Notes: generated from the letters alone by a model not told the origin. A stretch of DNA of 64,000 nucleotides from Agromyces sp. G08B096 (GCF_040267705.1 NZ_CP158374.1:1488001-1552000); one strand, 5' to 3'; counted from the first letter of the stretch, positions 45,873 through 54,898 are shown. Translations and numbers: made by a program.

Positions 45873-46376
45873 ATGCGCATCCACATCGCGACCGACCACG
45901 CCGGCCTCGAGTTCAGCCGCACGCTCGTCGACCATCTGACCAACGCCGGTCACGAGGTCGTCGACCACGGCCCCGCCGAGTACGACCCGCTCGACGACTA
46001 CCCGGCGTTCTGCATCAACGCGGCGCTCGGCGTCGTCCGCGATCAGGAGGCGGGCGTCCGTGCGCTTGGCGTCGTGTTCGGCGGGTCGGGCAACGGGGAG
46101 CAGATCGCGGCGAACAAGGTGCAGGGCGTCCGGGCGGCGCTCGTGTGGAGCATGGACACCGCGATCCTCGCCCGCGAGCACAACGACGCGAACGTCATCT
46201 CCATCGGGGCGCGCCAGCACACGGTCGAGGAGGCGATCCGCTACATCGACGCGTTCATCGCCGAGCCCTTCTCGGGCGACGAGCGGCACGTGCGGCGCAT
46301 CGCCCAGCTGGCCGAGTACGAGCGGACGGGCGACATCGCCGGCAAGGGCGTCGACGTCGTCGGGCCCGCCGAGTAG
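45873..46376 (+). CDS. rpiB: Ribose-5-phosphate isomerase B
   Basis: A 167-residue RpiB/LacAB-type isomerase interconverting ribose 5-phosphate and ribulose 5-phosphate. It carries IATDHAGLEF near the start, the catalytic loop FGGSGNGEQIAANKVQGVRA and a NDANVISIGAR block. As in mycobacterial RpiB the serine in GSGNGE replaces the E. coli cysteine, so a neighbouring glutamate is the likely base. Located 12 bp before nei in an apparent operon. Confidence 0.94.
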   Translation: MRIHIATDHAGLEFSRTLVDHLTNAGHEVVDHGPAEYDPLDDYPAFCINAALGVVRDQEAGVRALGVVFGGSGNGEQIAANKVQGVRAALVWSMDTAILAREHNDANVISIGARQHTVEEAIRYIDAFIAEPFSGDERHVRRIAQLAEYERTGDIAGKGVDVVGPAE

Positions 46377-46388
46377 CCGGAGCGCGGC

Positions 46389-47393
46389 ATGCCTGAGGGG
46401 CACTCCGTCCATCGCATCACGCGCCAGTTCGAACGCAATTTCGTGGGTCACGTCGTGCACGCGTGGAGTCCGCAGGGCCGGTTCGCTGCGGGTGCGGCCG
46501 AGCTCGACGGGCGCCGGATGACCGAGGCGCGTGCCGTCGGCAAGCAGATGTTCCTCGGGTTCGAGGGCGACGTCTGGCTCCGGGTCCACCTCGGCATGTA
46601 CGGCGCGTGGGACTTCGCGGGCGAGATCCTGATGGATGCCACGATCGCGTCGGCGAACGGGCGCATGGGCCAGACCAATCAACGCGGCACCTTCCTCGAC
46701 GGGCCGAATCCCGACGCCGTCGTCCTCGACGCAGCGGGCGAGAACTCGCTGACCTCGATCGGGGCGCCGCGGCGGACGCGGCTCCGGATGTCGGAGTCGG
46801 AGAAGGAGGGCGCCCGGCTGGAGACCTTCCCGCCCGAGCCGGTCGGCCAGGTGCGGGTCCGGCTCCTCACCGACACGGTGTGCGCCGACCTCCGCGGCCC
46901 GACGGCGTGCGAGGTGCTCGATCCCGCGCAGGTCGAGCGGGTCGTCGGCAAGCTCGGGCCCGACCCGCTGCTCGACGACGGACCCGAGGCGGAAGACCGC
47001 TTCACGAACGTCGTCAGGCGCAAGCCCACCCCGATCGGGCTGCTGCTCATGGATCAGAGCGTCGTGTCGGGCATCGGCAACGTGTACCGGGCCGAGCTGC
47101 TCTTCCGCGCCAGGCAGAATCCGCACACGCCCGGCCGGCAGGTGCCGGAGGAGCAGGTCCGCCATCTCTGGCGCGATTGGTCGAAGCTGCTGCGCATCGG
47201 CGTGGAGACCGGCCAGATGATGACCATGGACGATCTCGACCCCGAGGCCTGGCGCCAGGCGATGGCGAACCGGGCCGATCGGCACTGGGTGTACAAGCGC
47301 GAGGGCTTGCCGTGCCGGGTGTGTGGAACGAACATCGTCCTCGAGGAGATGGGCGCGCGCAAGCTCTACTGGTGCCCGTACTGCCAGGCCTGA
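46389..47393 (+). CDS. nei: Endonuclease VIII-like DNA glycosylase (Nei family)
   Basis: A 334-residue Fpg/Nei enzyme that removes oxidised bases and cleaves the strand. The N-terminus MPEGHSVHR places the catalytic proline and glutamate directly after the methionine, as in Nei rather than Fpg (MPELPE). The helix-two-turn-helix block LLLMDQSVVSGIGNVYRAELLFRA and the C-terminal zinc finger CRVCG...CPYC are present. Pairs with RpiB upstream without a known functional link. Confidence 0.93.
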   Translation: MPEGHSVHRITRQFERNFVGHVVHAWSPQGRFAAGAAELDGRRMTEARAVGKQMFLGFEGDVWLRVHLGMYGAWDFAGEILMDATIASANGRMGQTNQRGTFLDGPNPDAVVLDAAGENSLTSIGAPRRTRLRMSESEKEGARLETFPPEPVGQVRVRLLTDTVCADLRGPTACEVLDPAQVERVVGKLGPDPLLDDGPEAEDRFTNVVRRKPTPIGLLLMDQSVVSGIGNVYRAELLFRARQNPHTPGRQVPEEQVRHLWRDWSKLLRIGVETGQMMTMDDLDPEAWRQAMANRADRHWVYKREGLPCRVCGTNIVLEEMGARKLYWCPYCQA

Positions 47394-47439
47394 CGCCCGG
47401 CTGCCGCCCCCCACCCCGCCGGCCCGAGACCGAGGAACC

Positions 47440-48108
47440 ATGCGACAGAATCCCAGCTTCACCCTCGCGAGCGAGGACGGTGTCAAGCGCGTCATCCGCG
47501 AGCACCCGTGGATGACGATCGTGAGCGATACGGATGCCGCGGGCCTCGTCGCGTCCCATTACCCGGTGCTACTCGACGAGGATGCCGACGGCATCGTCCT
47601 GCTCACCCATGTCGGGCGCCCCGACGAGGTGCTGCACGAGCTCGGCCGGCACGAGGTGCTTGTGATCGTGCAGGGCCCGCACGGCTACATCTCGCCCGGC
47701 TGGTACGACCACGATGCGCCTGGCGTGCCCACGTGGAACTTCGTCACCGCCCACCTGTACGGCACGCCCGAGCTCCTCGAGCCCGCGGAGAACCTGCGGG
47801 TGCTCGAGCAGCTCGTCGATCACTTCGAACGCGAACTGCCCGAGCCGAGGCGCATGCGCGGCACGCCGCTCGACTCCGAGTACGCCGATCGCATCGCGGT
47901 CGGCACCGTGGGCCTGCGGATCCCGGTGACCCGGTTCACGGCGAAGAACAAGATGAGCCAGAACAAGCCGGCCGAGACCGTCGACCGCATCATCGCGGAG
48001 CTCGAGGGCGACGGGCCGTACGCGAGCTCCGCGCTCGCCGCGGAGATGCGCCGCACCCACGACGCACTGCGCTCGGCGCAGGCGGCCGCCCGGGCGGCGC
48101 GCGAATGA
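47440..48108 (+). CDS. FMN-binding negative transcriptional regulator (PaiB-like)
   Basis: A 222-residue protein of the PaiB family with a split-barrel FMN-binding-like fold. Visible blocks are EHPWMTIVSDTDAAGLVASHYPVLL and QGPHGYISPGWY near the middle, and NKMSQNKPAETVDRII near the end. Family members in Bacillus repress sporulation and degradative-enzyme genes. Whether this protein binds DNA is not clear from sequence, and an enzymatic role is possible. Its ribosome-binding site is CGAGGAA. The last gene overlap (ATGA) couples it to the amidohydrolase. Confidence 0.88.
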   Translation: MRQNPSFTLASEDGVKRVIREHPWMTIVSDTDAAGLVASHYPVLLDEDADGIVLLTHVGRPDEVLHELGRHEVLVIVQGPHGYISPGWYDHDAPGVPTWNFVTAHLYGTPELLEPAENLRVLEQLVDHFERELPEPRRMRGTPLDSEYADRIAVGTVGLRIPVTRFTAKNKMSQNKPAETVDRIIAELEGDGPYASSALAAEMRRTHDALRSAQAAARAARE

Positions 48109-49577
48109 CCGCGCTGCTCCTCGCCGGCGGGCGGCTTCCGGGGCGTGACGGCACGGTCGACGTCCTCCTCTACGACGGCGTGGTCGCGGAGGTCGCACCC
48201 GCGGGCGAGTCATCCGTCGCGGGCGCCGAACGGGTCGCGCTCGACGGGCGCTGGATCGTTCCCGGCCTGTACGACCGGCACGTGCACCTCTCGCAATGGG
48301 CGATGGTCTCTCGCCGCCTCGACGTCTCGGCCGCCGGCTCCGCCGCGGAGGCGGCATCCCTCGTCCGACGCGCCGTCGCCGACGGCGCCGGCGAGATCGC
48401 CGGGTTCGGCTTCCGCGACGGACTGTGGCCGGATGCCCCGACCGCCGAGCTCCTCGACACCGCGGCCGGTGCGGTGCCCGTCGTGCTCGTCGCAGCCGAC
48501 CTGCACGCCTGCTGGCTGAATACCGCCGCCGCCGCCCGTCACGGCGTGACGTTGCCCGACGACGGCCTCCTCCGCGAGGACGCGTGCTTCGCGCTCGTGC
48601 GCGAGCTCGACGACGTCGCCGACGACGTGCTCGATACGTGGGTCGGCGACGCGGCGCGACGCGCGGCCGCCCGCGGCACGGTCGGCGTCGTCGACTACGA
48701 GATGCGGTGGAACCGCGACGACTGGCAGCGCCGCGCCGCCGACGGCGCGTTCCCGCTCCGGGTCGCGTTCGGCATCTACCCGCAGCACCTCGACCGCGCG
48801 ATCGCCGAGGGCCTCCGCACGGGTGACACGGTCGCCGGCACCGGCGGCCTGGTCACGGTCGGCGGCGCGAAGGTCATCACCGACGGGTCGCTCAACACGC
48901 GAACGGCCTGGTGCTTCGACCCGTACCCCGGCCTCGAGCACGCCGAGCACCCCCACGGCATCCCCACGGTGCCGATCGACCGATTCGTCCCGCTGCTGCG
49001 ACGCGCCCACGCGGGCGGACTCACGCCCGCCGTCCACGCGATCGGCGACCGCGCGAACGCCGACGTCCTCGACGCCTTCGAACAGGTCGGCTGCCGCGGC
49101 TCCATCGAGCACGCCCAGCTGCTGCGCCACGAGGACGTCGAGCGATTCGCCCGCCTCGGCATCGTCGCGAGCGTGCAGCCCGAGCACGCCATGGACGATC
49201 GCGACGTGGCCGAGCGCTACTGGGCCGGCCGCACCGACCGGGCGTTCATGCTCGCCGAGCTCGCCGCCGCCGGCGTCGAGCTCGCCCTCGGCTCCGACGC
49301 CCCCGTCGCGCCGCTCGACCCGTGGGTCGCCATCGCCGCGGCCGTCGGGCGCTCGCGCGACGGGCGGGAGCCGTGGCATCCCGAGCAGTCGATCGACGTC
49401 GCCACCGCGCTCGCCGCGTCGACCGGCGGCGCGGGGGCCGAGGTCCGCGCGGGGCTCCCGGCCGACGTCGCGGTGATCGAGCTCGACCCGTACGAGGCAT
49501 CCCTGGAGGAGCTGCGCGCCATGCCGGTCGCCGCGACGTTCCTCGCAGGCCGCCCGACGCACACGACCCTGGCCTGA
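48105..49577 (+). CDS. Amidohydrolase family protein (YtcJ-like)
   Basis: A 490-residue metal-dependent hydrolase of the amidohydrolase_3 group. The metal-binding histidines appear in LYDRHVHLSQ, AVHAIGDRAN and IEHAQLL, and the final aspartate in ALGSDAPVAPLD. A KVITDGSLNTRTAW block provides the lysine region of this subgroup. The N-terminal residues form the small beta domain typical of the family. Substrate is unknown, with amides and N-substituted amino acids being typical. Followed by a hairpin terminator. Confidence 0.86.
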   Translation: MTALLLAGGRLPGRDGTVDVLLYDGVVAEVAPAGESSVAGAERVALDGRWIVPGLYDRHVHLSQWAMVSRRLDVSAAGSAAEAASLVRRAVADGAGEIAGFGFRDGLWPDAPTAELLDTAAGAVPVVLVAADLHACWLNTAAAARHGVTLPDDGLLREDACFALVRELDDVADDVLDTWVGDAARRAAARGTVGVVDYEMRWNRDDWQRRAADGAFPLRVAFGIYPQHLDRAIAEGLRTGDTVAGTGGLVTVGGAKVITDGSLNTRTAWCFDPYPGLEHAEHPHGIPTVPIDRFVPLLRRAHAGGLTPAVHAIGDRANADVLDAFEQVGCRGSIEHAQLLRHEDVERFARLGIVASVQPEHAMDDRDVAERYWAGRTDRAFMLAELAAAGVELALGSDAPVAPLDPWVAIAAAVGRSRDGREPWHPEQSIDVATALAASTGGAGAEVRAGLPADVAVIELDPYEASLEELRAMPVAATFLAGRPTHTTLA

Positions 49578-49580
49578 GGA

Positions 49581-49602
49581 GGCGGGGGGATAACCCCCCG
49601 CC
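49581..49602 (+). terminator. Terminator hairpin after the amidohydrolase gene
   Basis: GGCGGGGGG and CCCCCCGCC pair perfectly (9 bp) around the loop ATAA, four bases after the TGA. There is no T-run, as is usual in high-GC genomes. Confidence 0.75.
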
Positions 49603-49624
49603 GGATCCGGACGCCCGCCGGATG

Positions 49625-49639
49625 GGGCGGATCCCGCCC
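49625..49639 (+). other. Short palindrome before the multicopper oxidase gene
   Basis: GGGCGG and CCGCCC pair around ATC, 19 bases before the ATG at 49658. It could be a second hairpin or an operator near the start of the oxidase gene. Confidence 0.4.
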
Positions 49640-49657
49640 GATCGCGAGGCTGGAACC

Positions 49658-51193
49658 ATGCTTCGCACCGCACTCCGCCGCCCGCGCGCCACCGTCGCGT
49701 CCGTGGCCGGGCTAACCGTCACCGCCGGCGCCGTCGCGTTCGCGCTCGCCGGATGCGGCGTCGCCGGTCCCGGCGCCGTCTCCACCGTCGGCTCGGTCGA
49801 CTTCGACACCCCGCTCGCCATCCCGCCGCTCGCAGAGTCCACGGTCGACGCCGACGGCACCCGCGTGTTCTCGCTCGAGGCGCAGGCCGGTGAGACGGAG
49901 TTCGAACCCGGCGTGCCGAGCCCGACCTGGGGCTTCGACGGCAGCTACCTCGGCCCGACGCTGGTCGCCGAACGCGGCGAACGCGTCCGCGTCGACGTGA
50001 CGAACGCGCTCGACGAGCCCACCACCGTGCACTGGCACGGCATGCACCTGCCCGCGAAGATGGACGGCGGGCCCCACCAGATGGTCGAGCCCGGTGCGAC
50101 CTGGTCGCCCGAGTGGCTCATCGACCAGCCGGCCACGACGCTCTGGTACCACCCGCATCCCCACGGCGAGACCGAGTCGCACGTCGCCCGCGGGCTCGCC
50201 GGCATGTTCCTCCTCCACGACGAATCGGAGCGCGCGCTCGGCCTGCCCTCGCAATACGGCGTCGACGACGTCCCGGTGATCGTGCAGGACACCGGCTTCT
50301 CCGCAGACGGCCGCAAGGAGGACGCCCAGCGCGGCTACGCCGGCGGACTCGGCGACGAGCTCATCGTGAACGGCACACGCGGCCCCTTCCTCGACGTCCA
50401 GGACGAACTCGTCCGGCTCCGGCTCCTGAACGCGTCCACCGCGCGCAGCTACGCCTTCACCTGGAGCGACGGCCGGGCCGTCGAACTCATCGGGACCGAC
50501 GGCGGCCTGCTCGAGGCGCCCGTGCAGCTCGACCACGTGCGGCTCTCGCCCGGCGAACGCGCCGAGGTGCTCCTCCGGGTCGAGCCGGGGGAGCGGCTCG
50601 TGCTCCAGTCGCGGATGACACCCGAGATCGCCGCGCTCGAAGGGCCGATCGCCGTCATGAACGGCGGGACCGACGCGTTCGACGTGCTCGAGGTGCGCGC
50701 AGCCGACACTCTGCGGCCGGCACCCGCCGTGCCGGACCGTCTCGTCGACGTCCCCGACTTCGATCCCGCCGAGGTCGCCGCCGACCGCCGGTTCGTGCTG
50801 GGCGACAGCTTCGAGATCAACGGACACGCGATGGACCTCGGCCGAGTCGACGAGACGGTGACGGTCGACACGCTCGAACGCTGGACCGTCGTGAACGACA
50901 CCTCGCTGCCGCACAGCTTCCACGTCCACGACGTCCAGTTCCGCATCGCCTCGATCGGCGGCCAGGCGCCGCCGCCCGAGCTCGCCGGATGGAAGGACAC
51001 GATCTTCGCCGACCCCGAGACCGAGTACGTGCTCCTCATGCGGTTCGAGGACTACGCCGATCCCGACACGCCGTACATGTACCACTGCCACCTGCTGTGG
51101 CACGAGGATCAGGGGATGATGGGGCAGTTCGCCGTCGTCGAACCCGGTCAGCGTGCGACGATGACCGAGGAGACGAACCATGGCCACCACTGA
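49658..51193 (+). CDS. Multicopper oxidase lipoprotein
   Basis: A 511-residue oxidase. A signal sequence ends in the lipobox LAGC at about residues 29-32, so it is anchored outside the membrane. Type 2/3 copper ligands: HWHGMH (about residue 124), WYHPHPH (about 163), HSFHVHDVQF (about 416) and HCHLLWHEDQGMMGQF (about 475), which also supplies the type 1 copper cysteine and histidine. The axial ligand position is Met. The layout resembles CueO-type enzymes. The next gene overlaps it by 14 bases and encodes a sensor kinase, so stress or metal control is plausible. Confidence 0.92.
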   Translation: MLRTALRRPRATVASVAGLTVTAGAVAFALAGCGVAGPGAVSTVGSVDFDTPLAIPPLAESTVDADGTRVFSLEAQAGETEFEPGVPSPTWGFDGSYLGPTLVAERGERVRVDVTNALDEPTTVHWHGMHLPAKMDGGPHQMVEPGATWSPEWLIDQPATTLWYHPHPHGETESHVARGLAGMFLLHDESERALGLPSQYGVDDVPVIVQDTGFSADGRKEDAQRGYAGGLGDELIVNGTRGPFLDVQDELVRLRLLNASTARSYAFTWSDGRAVELIGTDGGLLEAPVQLDHVRLSPGERAEVLLRVEPGERLVLQSRMTPEIAALEGPIAVMNGGTDAFDVLEVRAADTLRPAPAVPDRLVDVPDFDPAEVAADRRFVLGDSFEINGHAMDLGRVDETVTVDTLERWTVVNDTSLPHSFHVHDVQFRIASIGGQAPPPELAGWKDTIFADPETEYVLLMRFEDYADPDTPYMYHCHLLWHEDQGMMGQFAVVEPGQRATMTEETNHGHH

Positions 51194-52586
51194 CCTGCAG
51201 GGCGCCGCAGCGCCCGCCGATCCGACGGATGCCTCGGCCCGCCCCGCCGACCCCGCCCGCCGCGGCTACGGCGCGCTCTGGGCGAGCGTGCCGCGCGAAC
51301 TGGGCTTCCTCATCCTCACCATGCCCATCGCGATCATCGGGCTCAGCGTCCTGTCCACGGTGTTCTTCGCCGGACTCGGCATGGTCGCGATCTTCATCGG
51401 CATCTTCCTCATGGTCGCGGCGTTCTTCATCGCGCGCGGCTTCGGCACGCTGGAGCTGATCCGGCTCCGCTGGGCCGGCCGCCCCGAGATCCGGCAGCCC
51501 GACTGGTCGCGTGACGGTCGCGAACAGGGGTTCTGGCGCGCGACGTTCACGCCGTTCGTCGACGGCCACTACTGGCTCTACGTGCTGCACACGATGGTCA
51601 TCAACCCGATCGTGAGCATCGTGAGCTGGAGCCTCACCATCGTGTGGACCTCGGTCGCGCTCGCCGGGACGACCGGCTGGATCTGGCAGGGCTTCGTCCC
51701 CGACGGCGACCGCACCCTGTGGCTGAACGAGTGGCTCATCGACCGGTTGGTGCCGGGCAACGACTTCTCCTACGACGTCGTGGCCGGCGAGCGGGTGTTC
51801 GAGTTCGTGCTCGGCGTCGTCTTCCTCCTCACGCTGCCGTTCGTGCTCCGAGGCCTGACCGTGCTGCACGACGTCATCGCCAGGGGCGTGCTGGGCCGGT
51901 GGCGCTCGGAGGCGCTCGAACGCGAGGTCGCCTCGCTCGCCGCCTCCCGCGGCGCGGCCGTGCAGGCCGAGGACACGTCGCTGCGCCGGCTCGAGCGCGA
52001 CATCCACGACGGTCCGCAGCAGCGTCTCGTGCGGCTGCAGATGGACCTCGCGACGATCGAGCGCCGCCTCGAGCAGGACCCGGATGCCGCGAAGTCGCTC
52101 GTCGGCGAAGCGCGCGACACCGCACGCGAGGCGCTCGACGAGCTCCGCGCGCTCTCCCGTGGCTTCGCCCCGCCGCTGCTGCAGGACCGCGGGCTGGCGA
52201 GTGCGCTCGCCTCGCTCGCGGCGCGGAGCCCCGTCCCGGTGGAGTTCGAGGACCGGTTGTCGGCGGATGCCCCGCTCCCGGCCGCGATCGAGCGCAACGT
52301 GTATTTCGTGGCGGCCGAGCTCCTCACCAACGCCGCGAAGCACGCGGAGGCGACGGCGATCCGGCTCCGCATCGCCACGCGCGACGCAGGACCCGCCGGA
52401 CACTGGCTCGACCTCTGGGTCACCGACAACGGCCGGGGCGGTGCGGCGCTCGCACCCGGTCACGGCCTCGCCGGCCTCGATGAGCGGGTGCGCGGCCTCC
52501 AGGGCCAGCTCGTCGTCGACAGCCCTGAGGGCGGCCCGACGGTCGTGGGCGCGCACGTGCCCTTCGTCCCGGCGACGACGGCCTGA
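51180..52586 (+). CDS. Sensor histidine kinase with six-helix membrane domain
   Basis: A 468-residue kinase. About four to six membrane helices lie within residues 40-225 in the layout of the 'putative sensor' domain seen before NarL-type kinases (VPRELGFLILTMPIAIIGLSV). The HisKA_3 domain has the histidine in RLERDIHDGPQQRLV, and the ATPase domain has VAAELLTNAAKHAEA and GHGLAGLDERVRGLQG. The ATG at 51180 lies inside the oxidase gene's last codons with an AGGAGA ribosome-binding site, so the two are coupled. The response regulator follows after 76 bp. Confidence 0.92.
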   Translation: MATTDLQGAAAPADPTDASARPADPARRGYGALWASVPRELGFLILTMPIAIIGLSVLSTVFFAGLGMVAIFIGIFLMVAAFFIARGFGTLELIRLRWAGRPEIRQPDWSRDGREQGFWRATFTPFVDGHYWLYVLHTMVINPIVSIVSWSLTIVWTSVALAGTTGWIWQGFVPDGDRTLWLNEWLIDRLVPGNDFSYDVVAGERVFEFVLGVVFLLTLPFVLRGLTVLHDVIARGVLGRWRSEALEREVASLAASRGAAVQAEDTSLRRLERDIHDGPQQRLVRLQMDLATIERRLEQDPDAAKSLVGEARDTAREALDELRALSRGFAPPLLQDRGLASALASLAARSPVPVEFEDRLSADAPLPAAIERNVYFVAAELLTNAAKHAEATAIRLRIATRDAGPAGHWLDLWVTDNGRGGAALAPGHGLAGLDERVRGLQGQLVVDSPEGGPTVVGAHVPFVPATTA

Positions 52587-52650
52587 GCCGGCCGATCGAG
52601 CGGGCGCCCGGTGCCGGGCGCCCGCTCGCGGCGTGCGCTCCGGTGCTCGC

Positions 52651-52662
52651 TACGCTGAAGGG
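52651..52662 (+). promoter_or_regulatory. Predicted leaderless promoter of the response regulator
   Basis: TACGCT at 52651-52656 ends 6 bases before the ATG at 52663. The regulator therefore probably has its own transcript besides read-through from the kinase gene. Confidence 0.55.
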
Positions 52663-53322
52663 ATGACCGACCGAGACCGGCCGCTGCGCATCGTGCTCGC
52701 CGAGGACTCCGTGCTGCTCCGCGAAGGCCTCGTCCGGCTCTTCGACGAGGCCGGCTTCGAGACCGGGGGCGCCTATGGCGACGCCGACGCCCTGCTCGCC
52801 GCGATCGACGACGTCCGGCCCGACCTGGCGGTCCTCGACGTGCGGATGCCGCCGACATTCCGGGACGAGGGCGTGCGCGCCGCGATCGAGCTGCGCCGGC
52901 GCTCGCCCGGGCTCGGCGTGCTGCTGCTCAGCCAGTACGTCGAGGGCACGTACGCGCACGAGCTCCTGTCGTCGGGGGAAGGCGGCATGGGGTATCTGCT
53001 GAAAGACCGGGTCGCTTCGCTGGAGGAGCTGGAGGACGCCGTGGAGCGCGTGAGCGCCGGCGGCACCGTGCTCGACCCGCAGGTGGTGAAGGAGCTGCTG
53101 TCGCGGCGCGGCGATCCGCTCGCCTCGCTCACGCCTCGCGAGCGCGAGGTGCTCCAGCTCATGGCGGAGGGACGCACGAACCAGGGCATCGCCGCCCAGC
53201 TCTTCATCGGCGTCGGCGCGGTCGAGAAGAACGTCACGTCGATCTTCCAGAAACTCGGCCTCGAGGACTCGGGCACCGACCACCGCCGGGTGCTCGCGGT
53301 GCTCGCCTGGCTGCAGCGGTAG
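52663..53322 (+). CDS. NarL/LuxR-family response regulator
   Basis: A 219-residue regulator. The phosphoacceptor aspartate is in LAVLDVRMPPTF, and the lysine in GYLLKDRVAS. The LuxR domain reads LTPREREVLQLMAEGRTNQGIAAQLFIGVGAVEKNVTSIFQKLGL. Cognate partner of the upstream kinase by gene order. Targets are unknown; the coupled multicopper oxidase gene is the obvious candidate. Confidence 0.93.
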   Translation: MTDRDRPLRIVLAEDSVLLREGLVRLFDEAGFETGGAYGDADALLAAIDDVRPDLAVLDVRMPPTFRDEGVRAAIELRRRSPGLGVLLLSQYVEGTYAHELLSSGEGGMGYLLKDRVASLEELEDAVERVSAGGTVLDPQVVKELLSRRGDPLASLTPREREVLQLMAEGRTNQGIAAQLFIGVGAVEKNVTSIFQKLGLEDSGTDHRRVLAVLAWLQR

Positions 53323-53340
53323 TCGCCCTCGCCCGCGCGG

Positions 53341-54036
53341 TCAGCGCGACCGGCGGAGCGGCTCATGCATGCGGAACGCGTCGCGATACGAGCGGTACCC
53401 GCGCACGAGCCAGAGCACCAGCAGCAGCAGCGCCACGGCGGCGCCGATCGTCACCGCGAGCCAGGTGGCGCCGCCGAGCGCGGCGGCGATACCGCCCGCC
53501 AACAGTCCCGTGACGGCGGACTGCACGAGCGCGATGAGCATCATCGAGCTCGCGAGCACCTGGCTGCCCGAGCCGCGATCACCGAAGTAGTGATAGGTGC
53601 GGCGCGAACCTGCTTCGTCGTCGGCGGGCGACATGAGCAGGTACGGCGCCAGGCCGGGGTCGAGGTCGAGGTAGGCGCCCCGGAGCCGGTTCATCGCCAC
53701 GACGTACATGAGGTCCTCGGTGCCCGTGTTGAACACGCGGAGCGCGGTGACGTAGCCGAGTAGGCAGAGCAGGAGCAGCACGCCGAGCGCGGCCACGCCG
53801 AACCAGCCGCGGAACCCGGTCGCCTGACCGAGCACCCCGAGCGTCACGAGGCCGGCCGAGACGAGGGTCAGGAAGATGGCGATGCGCGTCAGCACTTCGC
53901 TCTGCGTGGTCGACCGCGAGGCGAGCAGACTCCAGTGCTCGGTCGCGAGCAGCTGGGCGCGCAGCGCGCGCTGCGCGTCGGTCAGCCCGGCGCCGTCGCC
54001 CGGAACGGGGACGGGCCCGGGGGCATCCGCCGTCAT
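53341..54036 (-). CDS. Hypothetical membrane protein
   Basis: A 231-residue protein with four hydrophobic segments (IAIFLTLVSAGLVTLGVLG, WFGVAALGVLLLLCLLGYVTALRVF, MMLIALVQSAVTGLLAGGIAAALG, WLAVTIGAAVALLLLVLWLV). They are interrupted by a soluble loop with LMYVVAMNRLRGAYLDLDPGLAPYLLMSPADDE. No family is recognised. The ATG at 54036 has CAGAAT six bases upstream; a GTG five codons earlier is the alternative. Confidence 0.75.
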   Translation of the reverse strand: MTADAPGPVPVPGDGAGLTDAQRALRAQLLATEHWSLLASRSTTQSEVLTRIAIFLTLVSAGLVTLGVLGQATGFRGWFGVAALGVLLLLCLLGYVTALRVFNTGTEDLMYVVAMNRLRGAYLDLDPGLAPYLLMSPADDEAGSRRTYHYFGDRGSGSQVLASSMMLIALVQSAVTGLLAGGIAAALGGATWLAVTIGAAVALLLLVLWLVRGYRSYRDAFRMHEPLRRSR

Positions 54037-54048
54037 AGCGGCATTCTG
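54037..54048 (-). promoter_or_regulatory. Possible leaderless promoter of the membrane protein gene
   Basis: Minus-strand CAGAAT (one mismatch from TANNNT) followed by 6 bases and the ATG at 54036. Confidence 0.35.
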
Positions 54049-54102
54049 CACCCGGGCCCGTCGGCCCGCCAGCGCCGGTCGGCCGGCGCCACGGCTGGAT
54101 GG

Positions 54103-54591
54103 TTACTTGACCGCGACGTGCGCGGAGAGGAACCAGCGGTCCTTGTCGAGACCGCGTCGGATCTCGATCACGACGTCCTGGCTGGCCGGGTCGAGCTCCT
54201 CGAGCCCGGCGATGGCCTCGTTGACCTTCTCGGTCGCGAGGTCGATCTGCGCCACGACGACGGCGATCGCCTCGTCGTATGGCAGGAAGCCGAGCTTCGG
54301 GTTCTTCGCACCGCTCTGCTCGGCGACGGTCGCGAGGCGCCCGTCGATCGGCAGCCCGAGGGCGACGACCCGCTCGGCCGCGAGGTCGGACCAGTCCTGC
54401 GCGTGCGCCACGACCTCGTCGAGCAGTTCGTGCACGGCGATGAAGTTGGTGCCGCGGACATGCCAGTGCGCCTGCTTGCCGTTGACGGCGAGCGCGACGA
54501 GTTCGTGCACGACCGGCGTCAGGTACTGGGCGACGCCTGCGGCGACGTCGGCGTTGGATCCGGTCTTCGGTGCGGTCTGGATGTCGGTCAT
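54103..54591 (-). CDS. dps: Dps family DNA-protection/ferritin-like protein
   Basis: A 162-residue Dps-type miniferritin that forms a 12-mer, oxidises Fe(II) with peroxide and shields DNA. The ferroxidase residues lie in KQAHWHVRG (histidine) and HELLDEVVAHAQDWSDLAAERVVALG (acidic residues). The ATG at 54591 has an AAGGTGG site upstream; an in-frame GTG three codons earlier is less likely. It has a recognisable -35/-10 promoter and two 8-base inverted arms around the promoter region, suggesting regulation. Confidence 0.94.
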   Translation of the reverse strand: MTDIQTAPKTGSNADVAAGVAQYLTPVVHELVALAVNGKQAHWHVRGTNFIAVHELLDEVVAHAQDWSDLAAERVVALGLPIDGRLATVAEQSGAKNPKLGFLPYDEAIAVVVAQIDLATEKVNEAIAGLEELDPASQDVVIEIRRGLDKDRWFLSAHVAVK

Positions 54592-54602
54592 CGTGTCCAC
54601 CT

Positions 54603-54656
54603 TCCCTTGAGCTTGTCGGTGTCAACGCTACGCACCCGTCGGCGTATTTCAAGGGA
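54603..54656 (-). promoter_or_regulatory. Promoter and inverted repeat of dps
   Basis: Minus-strand TTGAAA (54647-54652) and TAGCGT (54625-54630) are 16 bases apart, the clearest -35/-10 pair in the window. Arms TCCCTTGA (54603-54610) and TCAAGGGA (54649-54656) are inverted repeats 38 bases apart. One overlaps the -35 and the other lies near the ribosome-binding site. They could bind a repressor or form a leader stem. Confidence 0.5.
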
Positions 54657-54702
54657 GGGAAGGCTGGCCTCAGCTCTGGTATGGCGTGAGGCGACCGTGT
54701 CG

Positions 54703-54776
54703 TGGAGGGGCGGACGGGAATCGAACCCGCGTAATTAGTTTGGAAGACTAAGGCTCTACCATTGAGCTACCGCCCC
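54703..54776 (-). tRNA. tRNA-Gly (TCC)
   Basis: Acceptor GGGGCGG/CCGCCCC, anticodon stem TTAGT/ACTAA around CTTCCAA, and T-arm GCGGGTTCGATTCCCGT. Anticodon TCC reads glycine GGA/GGG. CCA is encoded. Confidence 0.96.
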
Positions 54777-54898
54777 GGAGCGCCCGCTCGGCGGGCACCC
54801 GGACCATGCTAATACACCGCGGATGCCCCGCTCGTCACGTGCCGTCCGCCTCGCGAAGCCGTCCCGGACGCGCGCCATGGCCGCGGGCCCGGGTGCAG

